IMG/VR virus record: IMGVR_UViG_3300012351_000023
Location: 1-29,402 of that record
Strand: one strand, 5' to 3'
DNA length: 29,402 nucleotides
Source of the DNA: a virus
Below the pieces are notes generated by a model. It was not told the origin of the DNA, ran no database searches, and was given only the letters and a program-made list of their open reading frames with translations. Shown here piece after piece: positions 22,108-29,258 of the stretch; position 1 is the first letter of the stretch, and each line of letters opens with the position of its first letter. A program made the translations under genes and the position numbers.

Positions 22108-23799
22108 ATGGCCGCACCTTTATTCGTAGACATTTCTGTATTCCAACCAGCGGTAGTAGACTGGTCCCTATACCTCCCATGGTCAGCAAGGAACGATGGA
22201 CGTGCCAGGCTCTCCATACGAGCCACAGAGGGCACCGGGGTGAGGGACGGACACTATGCCAGGTATCGCTCGGAGTCCATTGCTGAGGCCGCAAAGCTAG
22301 GCATCCCCCTGGACCTCATCCACTACCACTTCTCAGACCCAGACCTGAACTCCCCACAGGCCGAGGCAGACTTCTTTCGCAGCGTCGTGGGGAGCCTAGA
22401 TGGGCGTGCAACGGATGTGTGGATGTTGGACTTCGAGAAGAACGTCCCACAGTCCAATGCATCCTGGGCGCTGGGCTGGTGTAGGCGTGCAGAGTCCAAC
22501 TTCAATGGGCTTATAGGCACGATCTACGCGAGTAAGTCCTTTGCCGAGGCCAGACTACAGGACACCAGGCTGGCACGCTACTCCTACACGATGGCTGACT
22601 GGACGTTCGACCCCAACGTTCGCCCGTCGTGCCCGCTGCCCTGGAGGAAGTACCAATACCTCCAGTGGACGGATCAGGACGTACAGGTGCCCGGCTTCTT
22701 CAATGCAGATGGCTCCCCGGTTCGTGTGGATGCCGACATCTTCATGGGTTCCGTCATGGGTGGGGATTACGCTGAGGCTATGTGGCTCCCATCCCCCAAC
22801 TTCTGGTCAGGCAATACGAAAGACTATGTAGTGATCCACGGCACAGCCACCTGCGGCCCACAGACGGGGTATGAGCTTGCCACCAGCCCGGAGTTCACAG
22901 ACGGGAAGACGAAGAGCGTTCACTACATCAATGACCGCAACGACTCCCCCGTGTACCAGGTAGTCCGAGAACATGACTCTGCCTGGGGTAATTGCTGCGT
23001 AACGGGTAATGCGTGCGCTGATGGTACGCTCCCGCATCCTGGTACGGGTGACTGCCACGATCCCTGGCTGATAATGGACCACAACTACAACGTGAACTCC
23101 ATCTCCATCGAGAACGTGAAGCACGATTGTGACAATGCAGACGGTCTGACCACGGTGCAATACAACAAGCTCGTAGCCTTGGTCCATGACATCTGCTTAC
23201 GAAATGGCATCCCCATGCGGCGGGCTACAGACGCGAGTGGGGGCATTATCGGGCACTTCGATCTGGACCCGGTGAACAAGGCCAGGTGCCCCGGTAACTT
23301 TCCGTGGGACCAATTCTTAAAAGACGTAGCAGCAGGAGGAGGTCAATCAATGCTCCCAACAGGATGGACAGATGACGGAACCACACTGACCGCGAAGAAC
23401 GGGATCGTGGTTGTCCGTGGTTTCCGTAATAAGGTCTTGGACGCAGCTAGTTGGGACTCTGATGATGTGCCCAATACGGTTGAATTCCATGCAGACCAGG
23501 TACTCTATCACCGCCCGGACCTTGGTGCTGGGCAGGTGCAGACCTTCAGGGATCACTACATGTGGTTCACCAGCACTCGTGGGGTAGTCCTGGAGAAGGA
23601 GTTGGGCCTCGAAATATACCTCAGAGACAAGAAGATAGCCGATTTGGAGGCACAACTGGCGGCAGGTGGTGGTGGAACTCCTCCCACTCCCCCGGACACA
23701 AGTGCATTGAAAGCTGCATTGGATGCTGTTGTAGCCGACCTCCAAAAAGCAAGCACCGACGCGCAAGCCGCAGAGACCGACCTAAGCAACCTCAAATAA
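22108..23799 (+). CDS. Bifunctional endolysin: GH25 muramidase plus amidase_2
   Basis: 563 residues with AAAGGA upstream. Residues 1 to about 215 form a GH25 lysozyme: VDISVFQP (Asp8) and LDFE (Asp108, Glu110) are the catalytic strand residues, with WTDQDVQVPG near the end. Residues about 235-410 form an N-acetylmuramoyl-L-alanine amidase 2 domain: VIHGTATC (His244), SISIENV, and GHFDLDP through CPG (His383, Cys394) as zinc ligands. Residues about 425-505 form a C-terminal domain of unknown role, followed by a Gly/Pro linker and a coiled coil (LKAALDAVVADLQKAS). It degrades peptidoglycan at both sugar and peptide bonds. The LLH-type holin gene follows at once. Confidence 0.92.
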   Translation: MAAPLFVDISVFQPAVVDWSLYLPWSARNDGRARLSIRATEGTGVRDGHYARYRSESIAEAAKLGIPLDLIHYHFSDPDLNSPQAEADFFRSVVGSLDGRATDVWMLDFEKNVPQSNASWALGWCRRAESNFNGLIGTIYASKSFAEARLQDTRLARYSYTMADWTFDPNVRPSCPLPWRKYQYLQWTDQDVQVPGFFNADGSPVRVDADIFMGSVMGGDYAEAMWLPSPNFWSGNTKDYVVIHGTATCGPQTGYELATSPEFTDGKTKSVHYINDRNDSPVYQVVREHDSAWGNCCVTGNACADGTLPHPGTGDCHDPWLIMDHNYNVNSISIENVKHDCDNADGLTTVQYNKLVALVHDICLRNGIPMRRATDASGGIIGHFDLDPVNKARCPGNFPWDQFLKDVAAGGGQSMLPTGWTDDGTTLTAKNGIVVVRGFRNKVLDAASWDSDDVPNTVEFHADQVLYHRPDLGAGQVQTFRDHYMWFTSTRGVVLEKELGLEIYLRDKKIADLEAQLAAGGGGTPPTPPDTSALKAALDAVVADLQKASTDAQAAETDLSNLK

Positions 23800-23811
23800 A
23801 AGGAGAGAATT

Positions 23812-24183
23812 ATGAGCGCCGAATTATTCCAAATCTTGCTCATCGTACTACCAATCGTACTCCCACCCCTTATCGCATTCCTCGTGGTATTGGTGAATAA
23901 AGAACTCGCCAAGCTCCCAGCCAACGTGCGTCCAGTCCTTGCTGATGTAGCGAAGGTCTCGGTTTCGGCTGTGGAACAAGTCGCGCAGTCTGAGCTAGGT
24001 ACGGCTGAGAAGAAGCAGAAGGCCCTCGCGTTTGCATCTGCTCAACTCGACCACCTCGGTATGAAGGTCCCAACGGATGTACTCAATGTGGTGGTAGAGG
24101 ATGCCGTATTCGCAGTGAAGCACGCGCCACCCATCGTCCTTGCCACCCCCGCTGCCCTACCGATTAATACCAAAGGAGCATAA
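23812..24183 (+). CDS. LLH-type phage holin
   Basis: 123 residues with strong AAGGAG. One N-terminal transmembrane helix (residues about 6-28, LLIVLPIVLPPLIAFLVVLV) is followed by a long amphipathic cytoplasmic part with VEQVAQSELGTAEKKQKAL, the V-EQ...GxxKKxxA signature of the LL-H holin family. It would form or time the membrane lesion that frees the endolysin encoded just upstream. The stop overlaps the next ATG (TAATG). Confidence 0.75.
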   Translation: MSAELFQILLIVLPIVLPPLIAFLVVLVNKELAKLPANVRPVLADVAKVSVSAVEQVAQSELGTAEKKQKALAFASAQLDHLGMKVPTDVLNVVVEDAVFAVKHAPPIVLATPAALPINTKGA

Positions 24184-25037
24184 TGACCACCGAACTCTAT
24201 GACCCCAAACGGAAAGCGGGCACGGGTCGACTTACCTATCGTGGCGGTCCGCTCCTCCAGCACGCCAAGCTGTTCGGAGTCTTCATTGACGATCCAGCGA
24301 CGGGCAGCCCGCACCCACTGACCGCTGACCTCTCCAAGTTCCTGGACTGGTATGGCGGGAGTGACCTCATTACCGAATTGGGGGAGTACAACATCACCGG
24401 GCCCGCCAGCCACATGGGTGATGCACGGCTTCCGCTTGGTGGCTCTACCCCTCCACCACCACCTCCACCCGTTGGAAGTCTGGAGCAGTGCTTGATTGAT
24501 TGCTTCATGTCTGCTGGGTATAGCGTCACACGCCGGAAGCACAAGAAGAAGCACATATCCAGCCTCGACCTGCCACACAGGATCAGGATGGCTGGCACAG
24601 TGGTCCAGGATTCAGACCTACAGAACCTCATCGCCAAAGGGATAGCTGGTGGCGTATTGCCCAAGCCGGATGGGAGTTTGCTATTCGTCATGTTCCTACC
24701 TGATGGTGTCCAGGTACAACTCGGCTCTGATGCTTCCTGTACAACCTTCTGTGGCTACCATAATAACTTCAACCTGAGTGATGGAACCGACGTGTTCTAC
24801 GCGATCCTCCCATTCCCGTCTTGCTCTGGCTGCCTGGCCGGACTCACCGCGCTGGAGAGCCTGACTGCCATTACGAGCCACGAAATCAGCGAGGCAATTA
24901 CTGATCCTGTTCCGGGTAGTGGGTGGTATGACGACACCAATGGGGAAATAGGAGACATTTGTGCGTGGACTTTTCGACAAGATGGCGGGTATAACATTCA
25001 GCTTGAGTGGTCTAATAAGCATGGTGCGTGCATTTAG
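24183..25037 (+). CDS. EXORDIUM/PHI-1-like HExxE protein, putative metallopeptidase
   Basis: 284 residues with AAGGAG upstream. A Pro-rich spacer (STPPPPPPPVG, about residue 88-98) separates an N-terminal domain from a body that reads CGYHNNF, then FPSCSGCLAGL, then SHEISEAITDPVPGSGWYDD and GEIGDICAWTF. The CGYH, C-x-x-C, HExxExxTDP, W-x-D and CAW series is that of plant phosphate-induced/EXORDIUM-type proteins and bacterial relatives; His233, Glu234 and Glu237 form a zinc-site-like HExxE. No signal peptide is visible, so release would be by lysis or as a virion part. Peptidase activity is inferred from the motif only. Confidence 0.6.
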   Translation: MTTELYDPKRKAGTGRLTYRGGPLLQHAKLFGVFIDDPATGSPHPLTADLSKFLDWYGGSDLITELGEYNITGPASHMGDARLPLGGSTPPPPPPPVGSLEQCLIDCFMSAGYSVTRRKHKKKHISSLDLPHRIRMAGTVVQDSDLQNLIAKGIAGGVLPKPDGSLLFVMFLPDGVQVQLGSDASCTTFCGYHNNFNLSDGTDVFYAILPFPSCSGCLAGLTALESLTAITSHEISEAITDPVPGSGWYDDTNGEIGDICAWTFRQDGGYNIQLEWSNKHGACI

Positions 25038-25128
25038 CCGTGCCTTTTTCGCACCCATAGCTCGGTCATTCAGGCGGCTTCAGGACGATGCCGTGTGGTT
25101 TGCCGATTGGAGCAAGCGACCAAAGTAA
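25021..25128 (+). CDS. Possible 35-residue basic peptide
   Basis: ATG 25021 lies 17 bases before the end of the previous gene, and the TAA forms the start of the TAAGGAGG ribosome binding site of the next gene, so the ORF fills the gap exactly. The product is Arg/Phe/Trp-rich (SRAFFAPIARSFRRL), an amphipathic-helix pattern. Only a weak GAGTGG precedes it. It may be a real small protein or a reading-frame accident. Confidence 0.42.
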   Translation: MVRAFSRAFFAPIARSFRRLQDDAVWFADWSKRPK

Positions 25129-25139
25129 GGAGGGGGCAA

Positions 25140-28130
25140 TTGTCTACTCGGATTAGGACGGGGGTTATTGGTTCCCTGCTCCTTATATTAATCGGTTTCT
25201 CTTCCTTTGGTGTGGTAGGGGTGGCTCATACGGCCTCTCCCCTTTCCAGCGTGAAGAATGCCTTTGTGATCGTGATGGAGAACCACTCCTGGAGCCAGAT
25301 CAAGGGGGCATCAGACGCTCCGTACATCAACTCCCTGCTGACCCGGGGTGACGCATCCTATGCCTCCAACTACCACAACGTCCTATCCAGCGAGGCCGGG
25401 GGAAACCTACACCCCTCCGAACCGAACTATGTGTGGACAGAGGCGGCGACTAACAGCTTCTCGGATCATACCTTCACGAATGACGACGATGCATCAGGTA
25501 GTAACTCCACCAGCTCTACGGCCCACCTCGTAACCAACATGAATGCTAAGGGTTTGGGTTGGACCGGGTATATGGAGAATAAGCCATCCGGGTGCCCAAT
25601 CTCTTCCTCCGGTGGGTATGCGGCCAAACATAACCCCTTCGTATTCTTCCAGGATGTCTCAGGTAATCCCCCATCTAACGGGAACGCATACTGCCAGGCC
25701 CACACCAAGAACTCCAGCGCGCTAGCTTCGGACATCTCAGGGAACACGCTGGCCCCGTTCTCCTATATCGTTCCCAACCTCTGCAACGACATGCACGACT
25801 CTTGCAGCCCGACTAACGACCCCATCAAGCAGGGTGATAACTGGCTCCAAAGCAACCTGCCAACCATCCTGAACTCTCCGCAATACGCTGCCGGGGGTGC
25901 AGTCTTCATTACGTGGGACGAGGATAGTAGCTCATCAAACAGCGCTATCGGGATGATCGTGCTCTCCCCCTTTGGTCGCGGGAGTGGGTACACGAACACC
26001 ATAGCATACAGCCACACCTCGCTTGTGAGGACCATTCAGAATATCTTTGGCCTACCACCTGTGGGGAACACCACAAACTCTGCCCCACCAGACCTGTCAG
26101 ACCTCTTCCAACAGGCATCCCCCACCCCTACACCAACCCCCAGCACCACCCCAACTCCCACCCCAGGTACTACCCCAACGCCAAGCCCAACCCCTTCTTC
26201 GGGCACTACCTATTATGTAGACAATGGCCTTGGATCGGACTCCAACAACGGTACCTCCCCCAGCGCACCCTGGAAGACTATCGCGCATGTACAAAGCCTT
26301 CTATCCAGCTTCCTACCAGGCGATCAGGTGCTCTTCGCACGTGGGGATGTGTGGTCTGAGGAACTTGACCTTAGTGGCATACATGGAAGTTCCGGTAGCC
26401 CGATCACGTTCAGTAACTATGGTTCTGGTGCTATCCCGGTCATTGATGGCGGGAGCACGCGGGCCAACTGTATCCTCGCCGACACCATAAACCCATTAGT
26501 CTCCTACGTAACCATCGACGGGTTTGAGTGCCGCAACACCACGCAGCATGGCATCAAGTTCGATACCCAATCTGGTAACATGCCCGGCATCACGGTTGAG
26601 AATAGTTATATCCACAATACCGGGCCGGGGGCGTGTGCTGGCTGTGGTACTCCGTTTGATGATGGTCACTACGCAAACCAGCTAGACTTCGAGGACTTCA
26701 ACGCTGGTGCTGATGGTGTCCAATTCCTGAATAATACCGTGAATAATTGTGGTGGGCATAACTGTCTTGAGGTCCACTATGATACGGGCAGTCCGGTAGT
26801 CAGGGGCAATATAGTTGGTCCTGGTTGTGTCCATAACTGCGTAGACCTCAAAGGGGTTGTTGGTGGGGTCGTTGATAAGAACGTCACTACCGTTGGCGGA
26901 GGGACAGACCAGAATGCGTACTACACCGAGAACACGCTGACTCCCCATGAGGACATCACCTACTCCAACAACGTGGCATACAACTCATTCATCGGGTTTC
27001 ATATTGAGAATGGTGGGTCCTGTACGAATGCACCGTGCTCGATCACTGCGAAGTACTACAACAACACGGTCTATGTCTCCTCCGGCCAGTTCAACTTCAT
27101 GAATACTAGCTGCGTGAGTACAACTGAGGATATTCGGAACAACATCATAGACGGGGGGAAGGTCGATATTCACGGCCCCCCGGACTGCGGATTTACCTGG
27201 GATTACAACGATGATGGGGGGTCACAGGGCTTCTCCGGTGTCAACTTCAACGGATCAAGCACCTTGCCAGCAGGACCACACGATCTCTCAGTTGATCCGC
27301 TCTACGTCAATGCCGCTGCACACGACTTCCACCTGACCTCAAGTTCACCAGTGATTGGGAAGGCAGACCCCAGCATTGGCGGTGAGTCTGATATGGGAGC
27401 CTATCAATCTGTATCCCCAACGCCTACCCCGACCCCGACAAATACGCCCACACCTGCCCCCACACCCACAAATACTCCGACCCCAACGCCTACCCCTCCA
27501 CCACCACCGGCTGGTAACATCACCTTCAGGTCTGCAACGGAGGCCGACAATGGTGCAGGTGGAACAAGCCTCATTCTCAGGACTCCAGCAGGAACCAGCA
27601 GCGGGGATGTACTGGTCGCCCATATCACTGTTCGTACATCGGGGGTCACAATTACTGCTCCCTCGGGTTGGACCAGAGTACTGAGGCTTGATAGCACCAC
27701 CTCCATCTCAACTGCTGCCTATGTCCGCGTCGCGAGTGCAACAGAGCCATCAAGCTATACATGGACCTTTAATGCATCCCACGAGGCATCTGGCGGGATC
27801 AGCGGGTACTCCGGGGTAAACACGACAAGCCCGGTGGACGCATCTGCTTCCCAATACAACTCCTCTACGAACGCTGTAGACAACCCAGGAGTAACCACCA
27901 CAGCGGCTAATGATATGCTCGTCTTCATGGTGGGCATCGCTGTCCCAACCACGGTGAACACCATCCCAGGCTTCACCCAGGAGTGGAGCGTCACGAGTAA
28001 CTCCTCAACCTCCTCGGAGATGTCGGAGGAAGTAGACCCCCTGGTAGGAGCAACCGGCCCACTAATCGCCACACATAATGGCGGGTCCAGTTCCAATGTT
28101 ACAATGTTGATAGCCCTCAAACCCGCATAG
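25140..28130 (+). CDS. Secreted phosphoesterase / beta-helix / beta-sandwich fusion
   Basis: 996 residues from TTG 25140, chosen because TAAGGAGGGGG lies just before it; an in-frame GTG at 25095 lacks a ribosome binding site. Residues 1-32 are a signal peptide (RIR, then a 17-residue hydrophobic core, AHTA). Residues about 38-320 form a PF04185-type phosphoesterase: VIVMENHSW (Glu47-Asn48), HPSEPNYVW, CNDMHD, TWDED and SHTSLVRTIQNIFG, the order seen in acid phosphatases and phospholipase C-like enzymes. A Pro-Thr linker (about 326-355) leads to a right-handed beta-helix (357-755, YYVDNGLGSDSNNGTSPS at its start), a second Pro-Thr linker (758-790) and a beta-sandwich (791-996). It is exported from the producing cell or carried on the virion. 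Likely targets are phosphodiesters in envelope polymers or lipids. Confidence 0.82.
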   Translation: MSTRIRTGVIGSLLLILIGFSSFGVVGVAHTASPLSSVKNAFVIVMENHSWSQIKGASDAPYINSLLTRGDASYASNYHNVLSSEAGGNLHPSEPNYVWTEAATNSFSDHTFTNDDDASGSNSTSSTAHLVTNMNAKGLGWTGYMENKPSGCPISSSGGYAAKHNPFVFFQDVSGNPPSNGNAYCQAHTKNSSALASDISGNTLAPFSYIVPNLCNDMHDSCSPTNDPIKQGDNWLQSNLPTILNSPQYAAGGAVFITWDEDSSSSNSAIGMIVLSPFGRGSGYTNTIAYSHTSLVRTIQNIFGLPPVGNTTNSAPPDLSDLFQQASPTPTPTPSTTPTPTPGTTPTPSPTPSSGTTYYVDNGLGSDSNNGTSPSAPWKTIAHVQSLLSSFLPGDQVLFARGDVWSEELDLSGIHGSSGSPITFSNYGSGAIPVIDGGSTRANCILADTINPLVSYVTIDGFECRNTTQHGIKFDTQSGNMPGITVENSYIHNTGPGACAGCGTPFDDGHYANQLDFEDFNAGADGVQFLNNTVNNCGGHNCLEVHYDTGSPVVRGNIVGPGCVHNCVDLKGVVGGVVDKNVTTVGGGTDQNAYYTENTLTPHEDITYSNNVAYNSFIGFHIENGGSCTNAPCSITAKYYNNTVYVSSGQFNFMNTSCVSTTEDIRNNIIDGGKVDIHGPPDCGFTWDYNDDGGSQGFSGVNFNGSSTLPAGPHDLSVDPLYVNAAAHDFHLTSSSPVIGKADPSIGGESDMGAYQSVSPTPTPTPTNTPTPAPTPTNTPTPTPTPPPPPAGNITFRSATEADNGAGGTSLILRTPAGTSSGDVLVAHITVRTSGVTITAPSGWTRVLRLDSTTSISTAAYVRVASATEPSSYTWTFNASHEASGGISGYSGVNTTSPVDASASQYNSSTNAVDNPGVTTTAANDMLVFMVGIAVPTTVNTIPGFTQEWSVTSNSSTSSEMSEEVDPLVGATGPLIATHNGGSSSNVTMLIALKPA
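26115..26205 (+). repeat. Pro-Thr linker repeat 1
   Basis: A low-complexity ACC/CCA-rich stretch encoding alternating Thr-Pro with Ser/Gly breaks between the phosphoesterase and beta-helix domains. It is typical of extended, protease-resistant linkers of secreted proteins. Confidence 0.8.
27412..27510 (+). repeat. Pro-Thr linker repeat 2
   Basis: A second Thr-Pro low-complexity stretch with three TNTP-like breaks and a short Pro run at its end, joining the beta-helix to the C-terminal beta-sandwich. It repeats the composition, not the exact bases, of the first linker. Confidence 0.8.
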
Positions 28131-28139
28131 GAGGCTAAA

Positions 28140-28343
28140 GTGCTTAGTTCTGTTTTCCGTGCTGCCCTATTAACTACCCTGCTGCTCGGTCTTGCAGTGA
28201 TCCCCTTCCTCGTATTCAATTGGGCAGCGGGCATACTACACGGCCCACAGATAGACTACCCATTCGTAGCCCTCATCGCTGCCATATTGAGCGGTGGTTG
28301 GGGTGTCTCCATAGGCTTCTCCCGCCCCGGTTCGCCACAATAA
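28140..28343 (+). CDS. Two-helix membrane protein, holin-like
   Basis: 67 residues from GTG 28140 with TAGGAGG nine bases upstream. Two hydrophobic helices, residues about 9-31 (ALLTTLLLGLAVIPFLVFNW) and 42-60 (PFVALIAAILSGGWGVSIGF), are joined by a short loop, with few charges and a small basic end. Its size and topology suit a small holin or antiholin. It is the last rightward gene and is followed by a terminator. Function is inferred from topology alone. Confidence 0.55.
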   Translation: MLSSVFRAALLTTLLLGLAVIPFLVFNWAAGILHGPQIDYPFVALIAAILSGGWGVSIGFSRPGSPQ

Positions 28344-28366
28344 CCTCTTCTATTCGTAGGCAAAAA

Positions 28367-28410
28367 GAAAGGCCCCATCGGCTTCTCGTCGGTGGGGCCT
28401 TCTTTATTTT
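28367..28410. terminator. Bidirectional intrinsic terminator
   Basis: AAGGCCCCATCG (28369-28380) pairs with CGGTGGGGCCTT (28390-28401), with one G-T pair and a nine-base loop. TCTTTATTTT follows on the + strand and, read on the - strand, TTTCTTTTTG follows, so both the rightward late operon and the leftward genes can end here. Confidence 0.9.
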
Positions 28411-28772
28411 CTCCTGGTAGTGATCCAGCGGGAGTAGGGGCGTTCTTCTGGATGGGTCGCGTAGTACGAGCCAAAGTTCCTAGGGGGTGGGTCCACCGTA
28501 CCACTCTCACCTATAGGAAACTGGATAGGTTCCGGTTCAAAAGGTTCATCGAGTAGCCACCACCAACCAGGAGCATTCTCCTCCATCACATTAGGCTCAT
28601 CCTTTACTTGCGGGCCTAGCTCTTTCCACCAGGGGTACAGGCCAAAGAACTCACGAAACATGGACCAAAATTTCTCCTTATCCTTCTCCTGATGGGACTC
28701 ATACTCTACCAGCGCTTGTAAAGATGGGTAGTCTTCCAGATTGTCTAACACATGAGTCCTCGGGTCTCCCAA
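28404..28772 (-). CDS. Hypothetical protein, acidic and aromatic
   Basis: 122 residues from TTG (28772-28770), with AAGGAAG eight bases upstream. An upstream in-frame extension exists without a usual start. The middle is Trp-rich (LYPWWKELG, GWWWLLDEPF) and acidic, the end basic (RPYSRWITTRRK). No family recognised. It closes the leftward cluster and stops inside the terminator region. Confidence 0.55.
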   Translation of the reverse strand: MGDPRTHVLDNLEDYPSLQALVEYESHQEKDKEKFWSMFREFFGLYPWWKELGPQVKDEPNVMEENAPGWWWLLDEPFEPEPIQFPIGESGTVDPPPRNFGSYYATHPEERPYSRWITTRRK

Positions 28773-28827
28773 CTCATCTTCCTTGGTTGGATAGTATCGT
28801 TTGTTTCCATAAAAGTCCGTGTGTGTT

Positions 28828-29037
28828 CTAGCATGTATCCGCTCTCCCCCTCTCGTTGGGTTCGCCCTTCAGTATATTCCCCTCATCATCCCCTGCATAC
28901 ATCACAGCACCATTTGGGAAATGCCGTGGAGGGAAATATCCGGTGCTCATGACATACCCCCTCGCCTCTTCCTCACTCATTCCCGTAGCCTGACTCACCC
29001 GCCACACCGAATACTCTATCTCTTTCTGTGTCAGCAT
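28828..29037 (-). CDS. Hypothetical small protein
   Basis: 69 residues, overlapping the gene upstream (29031-29258) by seven bases. It begins with a helix (LTQKEIEYSVWRVSQATGMSE) and continues with short Gly/Asp turns (MYAGDDEGNIL). Unrecognised family. Genes of this kind are typical of early or accessory phage regions. Confidence 0.55.
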   Translation of the reverse strand: MLTQKEIEYSVWRVSQATGMSEEEARGYVMSTGYFPPRHFPNGAVMYAGDDEGNILKGEPNERGRADTC

Positions 29038-29258
29038 ATCTCCGCTCCTCTAATCCTCTTTCCGCAGTGGTAACAATGGCAGATATCAGGCCCGGTCTCG
29101 GTCGCCATGTATACTACCAGCTTCTTTGCCTGTGCACTTGGGGGAGGCCAGACGGAAACCAGATCAGTGAACCCGCGAGTATCCTTGGTTGTTGGCATAT
29201 AACGATCCTCCACGTAGATCACGACTCCACAGTTCGCGCAATACCCCTGCTGTGTCAT
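29031..29258 (-). CDS. Small double-CxxC protein
   Basis: 75 residues. CANCG (residues 7-11) and CHCYHCGKRI (about 60-69) provide two CxxC-like knuckles, a zinc-ribbon arrangement that often binds nucleic acid or protein. Its ATG overlaps the stop of the next upstream leftward gene (ATGA). AAGGAGGG precedes it at 29266-29270. The gene is coupled at both ends. Confidence 0.6.
   Translation of the reverse strand: MTQQGYCANCGVVIYVEDRYMPTTKDTRGFTDLVSVWPPPSAQAKKLVVYMATETGPDICHCYHCGKRIRGAEIC

Noticed and set aside
25095-25139. Phosphoesterase fusion starting at GTG 25095
   Set aside because: It would put 15 charged residues before the signal peptide and has no ribosome binding site, whereas TTG 25140 follows AAGGAGGGGG.
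27404-27706. Reverse-strand Gly-Val repeat ORF
   Set aside because: Complement of the Pro-Thr linker, so the repeat pattern is forced by the coding strand.
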